Part shown: positions 36,135 to 44,903 of the stretch, one piece after another
How the letters are laid out: every line of letters begins with the position of its first letter
Numbering within the stretch: position 1 is the stretch's first letter
Assembly: GCF_014873485.1 (NCBI RefSeq)
Contig: NZ_JADBDT010000001.1
Span: forward strand, 2,294,001 to 2,358,000
Direction of reading: 5' to 3'
Source of the DNA: Sphingopyxis sp. OAS728
Lineage (GTDB): Bacteria > Pseudomonadota > Alphaproteobacteria > Sphingomonadales > Sphingomonadaceae
Length of the DNA: 64,000 bases
Translations under genes and position numbers: made by a program
Notes under the pieces: generated by a model
Databases searched by the model: none
Told to the model about the DNA's origin: nothing
What the model saw: only the letters and a program-made list of their open reading frames with translations

Positions 36135-39100
36135 ATGCAAAAATTTGAAGCGGCCGCGTCGCGGTCACGGCGGAACTATGGTCTGGCCGGTGTATCGGCG
36201 TTGGCGATCATGCTCGCGGCGCCCGCTTACGCGCAAACGGAAGAAGCGCCTGCGGCTCCCGCCGACGAGGCGGTGGACGCCGCCGGCACCGGTGAAGCGA
36301 TCATCGTTACCGGCTCGCGCATTCGCCGGCCCAATCTCGAGTCCTCGGTCCCCATCACCTCGATTTCGGGCGATGAATTCTTCCAGACCGGCAAGACGTC
36401 GGTCGGCGACGTGCTCAACGAATTGCCGGCGCTTCGCAGTACTTTCAGCCAGTCGAACTCAAGCCGCTTTCTCGGCACCGCGGGTCTCAACCTGCTCGAC
36501 CTTCGCGGCCTTGGCACCCAGCGCACGCTGGTACTGCAAAACGGGCGCCGTCATATCGCCGGCGATATTCTGAGCAACGCGGTCTCGCCCGACGTCAACA
36601 CCATCCCTACCGACCTGATCGAGCGCGTCGACATCGTGACCGGCGGCAATTCGGCAATCTACGGCTCGGACGCGATCGCGGGCGTCGTCAATTTCATCCT
36701 CAAGGACAATTACGAAGGCGTCCAGCTGCGCGCCCAGGGCGGCTCGAGCAAATATGGCGATGCCGGCTCCTATTATGTGAGCGCACTGGCGGGTACGAAC
36801 TTCGCCGATGGTCGCGGCAACGTCGCGATCAACTTCGAATATGCGCATCAGGAGGACTTCTACGCCGCTGGCCGGCCGAACCTGCGCAACCAGCAGGGTT
36901 TCGTCCAGGTCGACACGGACGCGTCCGACGCACCTAACGGCAGCGACGGCACCCCCGACCGCCTTTTCTATACCGACATCCGCAGCGGGCTTTACAGCAA
37001 CGGCGGTTCGTTCCTGTCCTATTTCGGCGGCGATTATTACGTGCCATATCTGTTCCAGCCCAATGGTACGCTGATCGAACAGACCGGCGAGGTTGTCGGC
37101 TTGGGTCCGGTCCCCACCTATATCGGCGGCAATGGTGACAATTTCCGCGACGGCACACAGTTCGGCCTGTCGCCGAAGCTTGATCGCTACTCGGCCAACC
37201 TGATTGCCCATTTCGAGGTGAGCGAGGCCTTCGTTCCCTTCGTCGAGGCGAAATATGTGCGGACCAAATCGCTCGGCAATGCCAGTGGCCCGTTCTTCTT
37301 CAACGGCGGGGTCACAGGTTCGCCTCGCGAAGTCTTTTTCACCGACAATCCCTATCTGAACGAACAAGCAAAGGGTATCATCCGCGACTATTATGGCGTC
37401 GCGCCAGACGAAGACACCGCCTTCACCTTCCTCAAAAATGCTGTCGACCTCAGCAACCGCGAGGAATCGGCAACACGCGAAACCTATCGCATTGTCGGCG
37501 GCGTTCGTGGGTCATTCAATGACGACTGGGGTTATGAAGTCTCGGCCAACTACGGCGAGTTCCGCGAAAAAACCCGAATTCTCGGCAACGTCAATCTCCA
37601 GCGCTTCCTGCTCGCGATCGACGCTGTCGATCAAGGCCTTGTCCAGAATGGTGTCGCCAACGGCAATATTGTGTGCCGGGCATCGATCGATCCTGCCGCG
37701 CGGGTAGCGCTCGAAACGGCGGCCGACCCGGACTACGCGGCCGCCCAGCTCGCCAGCGACGTCGCGCAATGCCGGCCGGCGAACTTCTTCGGTTCGGGCA
37801 ATATTTCGGACGAAGCCCGCAATTACCTCCTCCAGGACAGCTTCGCGCGCGGCAAGATCACGCAGCTCGTCCTGAGCGCATCGATGTCGGGCGACACCAG
37901 CCAGTTTCTGGAGCTGCCCGGCGGACCGATCGGTTTTGCTTTCGGCGCAGAATATCGCCGGGAAACCGCAAAATATGACCAGGACGAAGCGACCGCAGCT
38001 GGCATGACCTTCTACAATGCCATCCCCACCTTCGATCCGCCGTCGTTCGAGGTGAAAGAGCTCTTCGGCGAATTGCGCGTACCGATCCTGAAGGAAACGC
38101 CCTTCTTCGAAGAGCTGACGCTCAGCGCTGCGGGTCGTATCGCCGACTACAAGGGTGCGACCGGAACGGTCTATTCCTACAACGCAGGCATCGACTGGGC
38201 GCCAGTCCGCGACATCCGATTCCGTGCAAATTATTCGCGCGCGGTGCGAGCGCCCAACTTGGTGGACCTTTACACACCGCTCGGCCAGAACTTCGCGCCC
38301 CCACCCGTCGATCCGTGCGCGCTCAATTCGATCGGCGAAGGCTCGGCGACGCGCGAAGCGAATTGCCGTGCCGACGGCGTGCCGGATGACTTCAACTTCC
38401 AGTACCAATCGTCGCTTCCCTTCCTGTCGGGCGGCAACCCCGATCTGAAGGAGGAAACATCGGACTCCTATACGATCGGCGGCGTGATCCAGCCGCGCTT
38501 CCTGCCGGGCTTCTCGCTCTCGGTCGACTATTACAAGATTGTCGTGAACGACGTCATCACCGCGCCGACCGCGCAGGCGATCATCGATACCTGTTACGAC
38601 GCGTCGGATCTCGACAACCAGTTCTGCGACCTTTTCGAACGGGCCGGGCCAGGTGGCGGCCCGCGCGGCGAAATCGAGGGCCAGATTCTCGAAAACAGCC
38701 TCGACGTGGTTCCGCTGAACTATGCGAAGCTCAAAGTACGCGGGATCGATTTCGAACTTGGTTATCGACGCAATCTAGGCGGCATCGGCGATGTCAGCAC
38801 GCGCCTTATCTACACGCGCGTGCTTCAGAACGACAGCTACCTCGATCCGACCGATCCCGGCTTTGCCGACCAGATCCTGTACGAGCTTGGCGACCCCCGC
38901 GACGCGTTCAACTGGAACGTCGATCTCAAGACCGGTCCGTTCACCATCGGGTACAAGATGCGTTATATCGGCAAGATGGTCCTGAACGAATATGAGGATT
39001 TCTTCAGCAAACAGGGCCGCGATCCTCAGAATGCCGACTATGCCGATCGGCGCTTCTACAAGGCCGTGATGTATCACGATGTCCGTCTGGACTTCGAAGC

Positions 39101-39245
39101 AGGGGACAAGTTCAACCTTTATGTTGGGGTGGACAATGTCACCAACCGCCTGCCGCCGCTGGGGCTGACTGGCGCCGGAGGCGGCAGCGGCATCTACAAT
39201 AATATTGGCCGCTTTTTCTACGCCGGCGCCGTCGCAAAATTCTAA
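36135..39245 (+). CDS. TonB-dependent outer-membrane receptor
   Basis: A 1036-residue receptor. The signal peptide ends LAAPAYAQ. The plug domain opens with [20 protein letters not shown] and has [44 protein letters not shown]. The barrel includes RFRANYSRAVRAPNLVDLY and closes with the outer-membrane C-terminal signal (RFFYAGAVAKF). It imports an unknown ligand using TonB energy. No TonB, ExbB or regulator genes are adjacent. It lies upstream of a TPR-sulfotransferase gene on the same strand, but a terminator separates them. Confidence 0.95.
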   Translation: MQKFEAAASRSRRNYGLAGVSALAIMLAAPAYAQTEEAPAAPADEAVDAAGTGEAIIVTGSRIRRPNLESSVPITSISGDEFFQTGKTSVGDVLNELPALRSTFSQSNSSRFLGTAGLNLLDLRGLGTQRTLVLQNGRRHIAGDILSNAVSPDVNTIPTDLIERVDIVTGGNSAIYGSDAIAGVVNFILKDNYEGVQLRAQGGSSKYGDAGSYYVSALAGTNFADGRGNVAINFEYAHQEDFYAAGRPNLRNQQGFVQVDTDASDAPNGSDGTPDRLFYTDIRSGLYSNGGSFLSYFGGDYYVPYLFQPNGTLIEQTGEVVGLGPVPTYIGGNGDNFRDGTQFGLSPKLDRYSANLIAHFEVSEAFVPFVEAKYVRTKSLGNASGPFFFNGGVTGSPREVFFTDNPYLNEQAKGIIRDYYGVAPDEDTAFTFLKNAVDLSNREESATRETYRIVGGVRGSFNDDWGYEVSANYGEFREKTRILGNVNLQRFLLAIDAVDQGLVQNGVANGNIVCRASIDPAARVALETAADPDYAAAQLASDVAQCRPANFFGSGNISDEARNYLLQDSFARGKITQLVLSASMSGDTSQFLELPGGPIGFAFGAEYRRETAKYDQDEATAAGMTFYNAIPTFDPPSFEVKELFGELRVPILKETPFFEELTLSAAGRIADYKGATGTVYSYNAGIDWAPVRDIRFRANYSRAVRAPNLVDLYTPLGQNFAPPPVDPCALNSIGEGSATREANCRADGVPDDFNFQYQSSLPFLSGGNPDLKEETSDSYTIGGVIQPRFLPGFSLSVDYYKIVVNDVITAPTAQAIIDTCYDASDLDNQFCDLFERAGPGGGPRGEIEGQILENSLDVVPLNYAKLKVRGIDFELGYRRNLGGIGDVSTRLIYTRVLQNDSYLDPTDPGFADQILYELGDPRDAFNWNVDLKTGPFTIGYKMRYIGKMVLNEYEDFFSKQGRDPQNADYADRRFYKAVMYHDVRLDFEAGDKFNLYVGVDNVTNRLPPLGLTGAGGGSGIYNNIGRFFYAGAVAKF

Positions 39246-39269
39246 CGGGATTTCGACAGCGAAACATAA

Positions 39270-39298
39270 GGGTCGGAGCGCATGCTCCGGCCCTTTTT
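39270..39298 (+). terminator. rho-independent terminator of the first TonB receptor gene
   Basis: A 10-bp stem GGGTCGGAGC (39270-39279) / GCTCCGGCCC (39284-39293) with one T-G wobble and a GCAT loop, followed by TTTTTCC. Confidence 0.9.
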
Positions 39299-39382
39299 CC
39301 TTATCGGCGGACCGACATTGTCTCTCGATCACAGCGGTGATGCCCCTTGATCTTTCGGAGCGTCCGCCGCCATCATGCCGGG

Positions 39383-41167
39383 ATGGATGAGGTAGCACGT
39401 TCGGGCAGCCTGAAGGCGGCGTTGGCGCAAGGCGAACGGCTGCTCGGCTGCGATCCCACCGCGGCGCTCGAACAGGCACGCGAGATATTGAGGATCGCCC
39501 CTTATCAGCGCGACGCGTTGTGGCTGGCCGCGGCAGCGTTGCGGTCGAGTGGAAATGCCGTGGAAGCGGCGCGCGTAGAACAGACAGCAATCGACACCAG
39601 CGGGCAGGATCCGGATCTGGTGCGCGCCGGCAGCGCCATCGGCGCGGGACGTCTGCGCGAGGCCGAGCATATCCTACGCCCGCTGGTCCATACCCGGCCA
39701 CGTGACGCTGTAGCGATCCGCATGCTCGCCGAAATTGCGATGCAGCTTGGCATCTATGTCGAAGCCGAAGCCGGACTGCGCCGCGCGCTGACGATCGCGC
39801 CCGGGTTCGCCGACGCGCGCGCGGCGCTGGCGACCGCGCTTATGCATCAGAACCGCCCGGACGAGGCGCTTGAGGAGTTCGACACGCTGCTCGCCGCCGA
39901 TCCGGGTGACGCCCGCACGACGATCGCCAAGGCCCAGATGCTCGGCCAGCTTGGCGAATATGCCGCCGCGATCGAATGCTACGACCGGCTCCTGCAGCTT
40001 CGCATCGATTCGCCCCGTGCATGGCTTGGATATGGCAACATCCTCAAGACGGTCGGCCGCCGCGAGGGTGCCATCGCTGCCTACCGCCGCGCGCTGACGC
40101 TGGCACCAGCGATGGGCGAGGCTTGGTGGAGCCTCGCCAACCTGAAGACGTGGCGCTTCGACGCGCGCGACATCGCGGCGATGCAAGCCGCCGCCAGCGA
40201 TCCGAGCGCGCAGCCTGGCGACCTGATCCACCTCCATTTCGCTCTCGGCGAGGCCTATGAGGTGGCCCGCGAGTTCGAAGCCTCCTTTGGCCATTATTCC
40301 GAAGCGAACCGGCTGCGCCGCCTCTCGATCGATCATGACGCCGAGGCGCTGACGAGGCAGGTGTCGAGCGGTATTGCACTTCATACCCGCACCTTCTTCG
40401 ACGACCGCAAAGATTGGGGCGATGCGTCTGCCGAACCGATCTTCATCATCGGCATGCCGCGCGCGGGATCGACGCTGATCGAACAGATTCTGTCGAGCCA
40501 CTCCGCAGTCGAAGGCACCGCCGAACTGCCCGACATCCCGCTGCTCCTGCAAAAGATGATGGTCGAGCAGCAAGGCGGATCGCCCCTTGCCTACCCCGAG
40601 ATCACGGCCCGGCTGGGCGCAGACGCAGCGCGCGCATTCGGCAAGGACTATCTTTCGGGTACGCGGCTGCACCGCAAGGCGGGCAAGCCTTTCTTCATCG
40701 ACAAGCTGCCGAACAACTGGCTGCATATAAGTTTCATCCACCTGATCCTGCCCAATGCCCGGATCATCGATGCACGGCGCGATCCGCTCGACTGCTGCTT
40801 CTCGAACTTCAAGCAGCATTTCGCGCGCGGGCAGGCCTTTTCCTATTCGCTCGACGATATGGGGCGCTACTACCGCGATTATGTCCGGCTGATGGACCAT
40901 GTGGACCAAGCGTTACCCGGCCGCGTCCACCGCATGATTCATGAGGAATTGATCGCCGATCCCGAGCGCGAGATCAGGCGGATGCTTGCAGCACTGGACC
41001 TGCCCTTCGAGGAGGCCTGCCTGCACTTCCATGAAAACGCCCGCCCCGTGCGCACGGCGAGTTCGGAACAGGTCCGCCGCCCGATCAATCGCGACGGGGT
41101 CGAACGCTGGCGTGCGTATGAGCCGTGGCTGGGGCCACTCAAGCTGGCGCTCGGCGATCTGGTATAG
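39383..41167 (+). CDS. TPR-repeat sulfotransferase
   Basis: A 594-residue protein. Residues about 10-290 are tetratricopeptide repeats (for example AALEQAREILRIAPYQRDALWLAA region, RPDEALEEFDTLLAADPGDA, YAAAIECYDRLLQLRIDSPR). From about residue 350 a sulfotransferase domain begins with the PAPS 5'-phosphosulfate loop GMPRAGSTLIEQILSSH (Arg360, Ser363, Thr364). IIDARRDPLDCCFSNFKQHF follows as the 3'-phosphate-binding region. It should transfer sulfate from PAPS to a protein, glycan or small molecule recognised by the TPR part. No signal peptide is visible. The start at 39383 has a poor Shine-Dalgarno. It converges with ahcY. Confidence 0.9.
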   Translation: MDEVARSGSLKAALAQGERLLGCDPTAALEQAREILRIAPYQRDALWLAAAALRSSGNAVEAARVEQTAIDTSGQDPDLVRAGSAIGAGRLREAEHILRPLVHTRPRDAVAIRMLAEIAMQLGIYVEAEAGLRRALTIAPGFADARAALATALMHQNRPDEALEEFDTLLAADPGDARTTIAKAQMLGQLGEYAAAIECYDRLLQLRIDSPRAWLGYGNILKTVGRREGAIAAYRRALTLAPAMGEAWWSLANLKTWRFDARDIAAMQAAASDPSAQPGDLIHLHFALGEAYEVAREFEASFGHYSEANRLRRLSIDHDAEALTRQVSSGIALHTRTFFDDRKDWGDASAEPIFIIGMPRAGSTLIEQILSSHSAVEGTAELPDIPLLLQKMMVEQQGGSPLAYPEITARLGADAARAFGKDYLSGTRLHRKAGKPFFIDKLPNNWLHISFIHLILPNARIIDARRDPLDCCFSNFKQHFARGQAFSYSLDDMGRYYRDYVRLMDHVDQALPGRVHRMIHEELIADPEREIRRMLAALDLPFEEACLHFHENARPVRTASSEQVRRPINRDGVERWRAYEPWLGPLKLALGDLV

Positions 41168-41173
41168 AAGCCA

Positions 41174-41205
41174 ACGGCCCGCCCCTCAGGTGAGGAGCGG
41201 GCCGT
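41174..41205. terminator. bidirectional hairpin between convergent genes
   Basis: A 15-bp stem, ACGGCCCGCCCCTCA (41174-41188) and TGAGGAGCGGGCCGT (41191-41205), with one mismatch and a 2-nt loop, between the stops of the sulfotransferase gene and ahcY. Confidence 0.8.
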
Positions 41206-41231
41206 GTCACTTCCACATCCGTGGCGGAAGA

Positions 41232-42647
<1,416 letters not shown>

Positions 42648-42735
42648 GGGGATTCTCCATTTTTGGCAATACGACCGCAGGCGAGCGGCCACGAAATTAT
42701 CGTGCGCCCCTACCCCAAGAAGGCTTCCCGATCAA

Positions 42736-42755
42736 ATATAAAGTTTTCTTTATAT
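42736..42755. promoter_or_regulatory. perfect AT-rich palindrome upstream of ahcY
   Basis: ATATAAAG (42736-42743), TTTT, CTTTATAT (42748-42755): a perfect 8+8 inverted repeat in otherwise GC-rich DNA, 89 bp before the ahcY start. The form suggests a dimeric repressor site, for example an ArsR-family regulator of the methyl cycle. Confidence 0.6.
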
Positions 42756-42845
42756 CGCGTGCGCACCACCGTCCATCGGCGGACGCGGGCATGCGAATCG
42801 GCGGCGCAAAAACGCACCGCCCGCGAAAATAATTTTCACGCGCTT

Positions 42846-42970
42846 CGATTGTGACAATCGGGAGGCTCCGATTGTGACATAGAGTCGCAAAAGCCAAGAT
42901 TCTGAAAAATCTGACTTATAATGCGCCTTGCGATCAGCTTAATTTCGCTTTGTGACAACAGTGTTACAAA
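42846..42970. promoter_or_regulatory. repeated TTGTGACA motifs, candidate operators
   Basis: CGATTGT-G-ACAATCG is a perfect palindrome at 42846-42860. CGATTGTGACA recurs at 42869-42879, 23 bp from the first. TTTGTGACA at 42949-42957 faces TGTTACAAA at 42962-42970 as an inverted pair, just upstream of the TTGACA promoter of the small TPR gene. Confidence 0.5.
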
Positions 42971-43039
42971 GCCCCGGAAATATTGACAATTTTTGCAATG
43001 CGCGAGAAAATCTCTCCAAGTTTTCGGGGAGATACCAGA

Positions 43040-43435
43040 ATGAAAAAATATCTGCTGCCGCTCGTCGCCCTCGCCTTCGCGAGCCCCGCCATGGCGCAGT
43101 CGATCATCGTCACGGGTGAAGAAGAGAATGATTCGGCACCGCTGTCGGTCGCCTATGAAGAGCTCAAGGCCGGCCAGAACCAGTTGGCAGTCGACAAGCT
43201 CACGCACAGCTCGATCCACCGCGACGATCCCTCGCGCCTGATCAATCTCGGCACCGCTTATGCCCGCCTTGGCCAAAAGGCCGACGCGCAGACCGCGTAC
43301 AAGGCCGCGATTACGAGCGACATCCGCTACGACGTCGAACTCGCAAACGGCACCTATATGGATTCGCGCTGGGCCGCGCGCACCGCACTGACGAACCTAA
43401 ACGAGGGCAAGCCGCTGCTGGCGCTTGCGCGCTGA
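43040..43435 (+). CDS. small periplasmic TPR-like protein
   Basis: A 131-residue protein with a signal peptide (MKKYLLPLVALAFASPAMAQ). The mature part has two TPR-like helical pairs (APLSVAYEELKAGQNQLAVDKL and RLINLGTAYARLGQKADAQTAY). It ends with WAARTALTNLNEGKPLLALAR. No specific family is recognised. GGGGAGATACCAGA precedes the ATG. A good TTGACA promoter and several TTGTGACA motifs lie upstream, so regulation is likely. It converges with yqgE across a very strong hairpin. Confidence 0.75.
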   Translation: MKKYLLPLVALAFASPAMAQSIIVTGEEENDSAPLSVAYEELKAGQNQLAVDKLTHSSIHRDDPSRLINLGTAYARLGQKADAQTAYKAAITSDIRYDVELANGTYMDSRWAARTALTNLNEGKPLLALAR

Positions 43436-43445
43436 AATTGAAGGT

Positions 43446-43524
43446 GGCACCGGCCCGCTCCCCCTCCCGGCCTCCCTAACGATAGTAGCCTATGGGAGGC
43501 CGGGAGGGGGAGCGGGCCGGTGCC
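43446..43524. terminator. perfect 31-bp hairpin between convergent genes
   Basis: The arms at 43446-43476 and 43494-43524 are exact reverse complements over 31 nt; the loop is 17 nt (43477-43493). A second hairpin, GTTTCAG / CTGAAAC, lies at 43529-43547. Together they separate the small TPR gene (plus) from yqgE (minus). There is no T tract. Confidence 0.85.
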
Positions 43525-43552
43525 GAACGTTTCAGCAGAGCTGAAACAGAAA

Positions 43553-44116
43553 CTAAGCCTCGCCGCCTTCGGTTGTGAGCAAGCGGGCGTCCACTCCCGC
43601 TTCGGCAAACGCCGCCTGCCACCTTTCGGCGGGCGGCGTTTCGAATAACAGGCCGTCGCTGCCCGGGGTGACGTGCCAGCCGTGGCGGACCATTTCGCCC
43701 TCCAGCTGGCCCGGCGACCATCCCGCATAGCCCAGCGCGACCAGCCAGCGCGACGGGCCGCGCCCTTCGCCGATCGCGCGCAATATGTCGTGCGAGCTCG
43801 ACACCATCCAGCGATCGCCGACCTGGACCGCCTCCTGCCCGCCCCAGTCGAGACTGTGGAGCACGAAACCGCGCGACGGCTCGACGGGTCCGCCAAGGAA
43901 TACCGGCTGGTCGAGCGTCGCCGTATGTTCGATTTCAAGCTGGTCGAGCACCGCGCCGACGGTCATGCCATCGATCGGATCGTCGATGCCGATCCCCATC
44001 GCGCCCTCTTCGTCATGGCTGATCATCGCGATCACCGCATGTTCGAACCGGGGGTCGCCAATTCCGGGCAGCGCTAGCAGCAGCTGTCCGGTGAACCAGG
44101 TGGGGTCTGTGTCCAT
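43553..44116 (-). CDS. yqgE: YqgE/AlgH family protein
   Basis: A 187-residue protein of the YqgE/AlgH (DUF179) family: FTGQLLLALPGIGDPRFEHAVI, GAMGIGIDDPI, VFLGGPVEPSRGFVLHS, and WLVALGYAGWSPGQLEGEM. The molecular role is unknown, although AlgH influences alginate regulation in Pseudomonas. The start is uncertain. ATG at 44116 gives the usual family length. A strong AAGGAGG is positioned better for a GTG at 44125, and ATGs at 44128 and 44146 are in frame. Confidence 0.92.
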   Translation of the reverse strand: MDTDPTWFTGQLLLALPGIGDPRFEHAVIAMISHDEEGAMGIGIDDPIDGMTVGAVLDQLEIEHTATLDQPVFLGGPVEPSRGFVLHSLDWGGQEAVQVGDRWMVSSSHDILRAIGEGRGPSRWLVALGYAGWSPGQLEGEMVRHGWHVTPGSDGLLFETPPAERWQAAFAEAGVDARLLTTEGGEA

Positions 44117-44248
44117 ATGTGACACCATGCCTCCTTGCGGCGACATGGTCCAGCCCTTCGATCGATTCGTCCGCCGCGCTTGACTTGGCCACCGGCGCAT
44201 CCAATGTCACGCCCACCAAAAAATCCCCTCAATGAAAGGATGCCGACC

Positions 44249-44731
44249 ATGACGATCCAGACCGGAGACAAGCTGCCCGACGCCACCTTCGTAAAGGTCA
44301 CCGAAAGCGGCCCCGAACAGGTCAATACCGCCGATTATTTCAAGGGCCGCCGCGTCGCGCTCTTTTCGGTCCCCGGCGCCTTCACCCCGACCTGCTCGGC
44401 GAAGCATCTGCCGGGCTATGTCGACAAGGCCGGCGAACTCAAGGCCAAGGGCGTCGACGAAATCGTCTGCACCGCGGTCAACGACGCCTTTGTCATGGGC
44501 GCATGGGGCAAGAGCGCCGGCGCGAACGAAAGCGTCACGATGCTTGCCGACGGCAATGGCGATTTCGCCGAAGCAGTCGGTCTCACCATGGACGGCAAGG
44601 CGTTCGGTATGGGCAAGCGCGGCCAGCGCTTCTCGATGATCGTCAACGACGGCGTCGTCGAACAGCTCAACGTCGAAGCCCCGGGCGAATTCAAGGTGTC
44701 GAGCGCCGACCATATGCTCGAACAGCTCTGA
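44249..44731 (+). CDS. peroxiredoxin, Prx5 type
   Basis: A 160-residue thiol peroxidase. The peroxidatic Cys is in PGAFTPTCSAKHLPGY, the Prx5 signature. DAFVMGAWGK and GQRFSMIVNDGVVEQLNVE are also family blocks. It reduces hydrogen peroxide and organic peroxides, using glutathione or thioredoxin for recycling. I chose the ATG at 44249 because AAAGG lies 9 nt upstream; an ATG three codons earlier is directly against that site. It is divergent from yqgE. Confidence 0.95.
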   Translation: MTIQTGDKLPDATFVKVTESGPEQVNTADYFKGRRVALFSVPGAFTPTCSAKHLPGYVDKAGELKAKGVDEIVCTAVNDAFVMGAWGKSAGANESVTMLADGNGDFAEAVGLTMDGKAFGMGKRGQRFSMIVNDGVVEQLNVEAPGEFKVSSADHMLEQL

Positions 44732-44903
44732 AACCCTTTCCCGCCCGCCGGTCGCGGCCTGTTGCCCTAGAGCCACAGTGCCGGATTATTATCGTCCGGC
44801 GGGCGGTTTCCTCCCATCCAAGTCGTTTTCCAAGCGTTGCAGACGCGGCTGCAAAAAATGGCAGCCGGCCGCACAGGCCTGAAAACGACAGGAGGAGAGG
44901 ATT

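Larger units (their letters stand above)
42648..43039. other. 392-bp divergent regulatory region, ahcY / small TPR gene
   Basis: On the ahcY side lie a perfect AT-rich palindrome (42736-42755) and a ~90-nt leader with two weak hairpins (CACGA/TCGTG, CCGC/GCGG). On the other side are repeated TTGTGACA motifs (42846-42970) and a promoter-like TTGACA (42983-42988) with GAAAAT 17 nt later (43006-43011), 29 nt before the ATG at 43040. The leader does not match a SAH or SAM riboswitch that I can recognise. Confidence 0.6.

Noticed and set aside
42648..42735. Possible SAH or SAM riboswitch in the ahcY leader
   Set aside because: Only two short hairpins are visible and none of the conserved riboswitch core sequence could be found. 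The region is reported only as a leader.
43446..43547. Inverted repeats as the ends of an IS or miniature transposon
   Set aside because: No transposase, no direct-repeat target duplication and no internal sequence beyond a 17-nt loop. The position between convergent genes fits a terminator-like hairpin.
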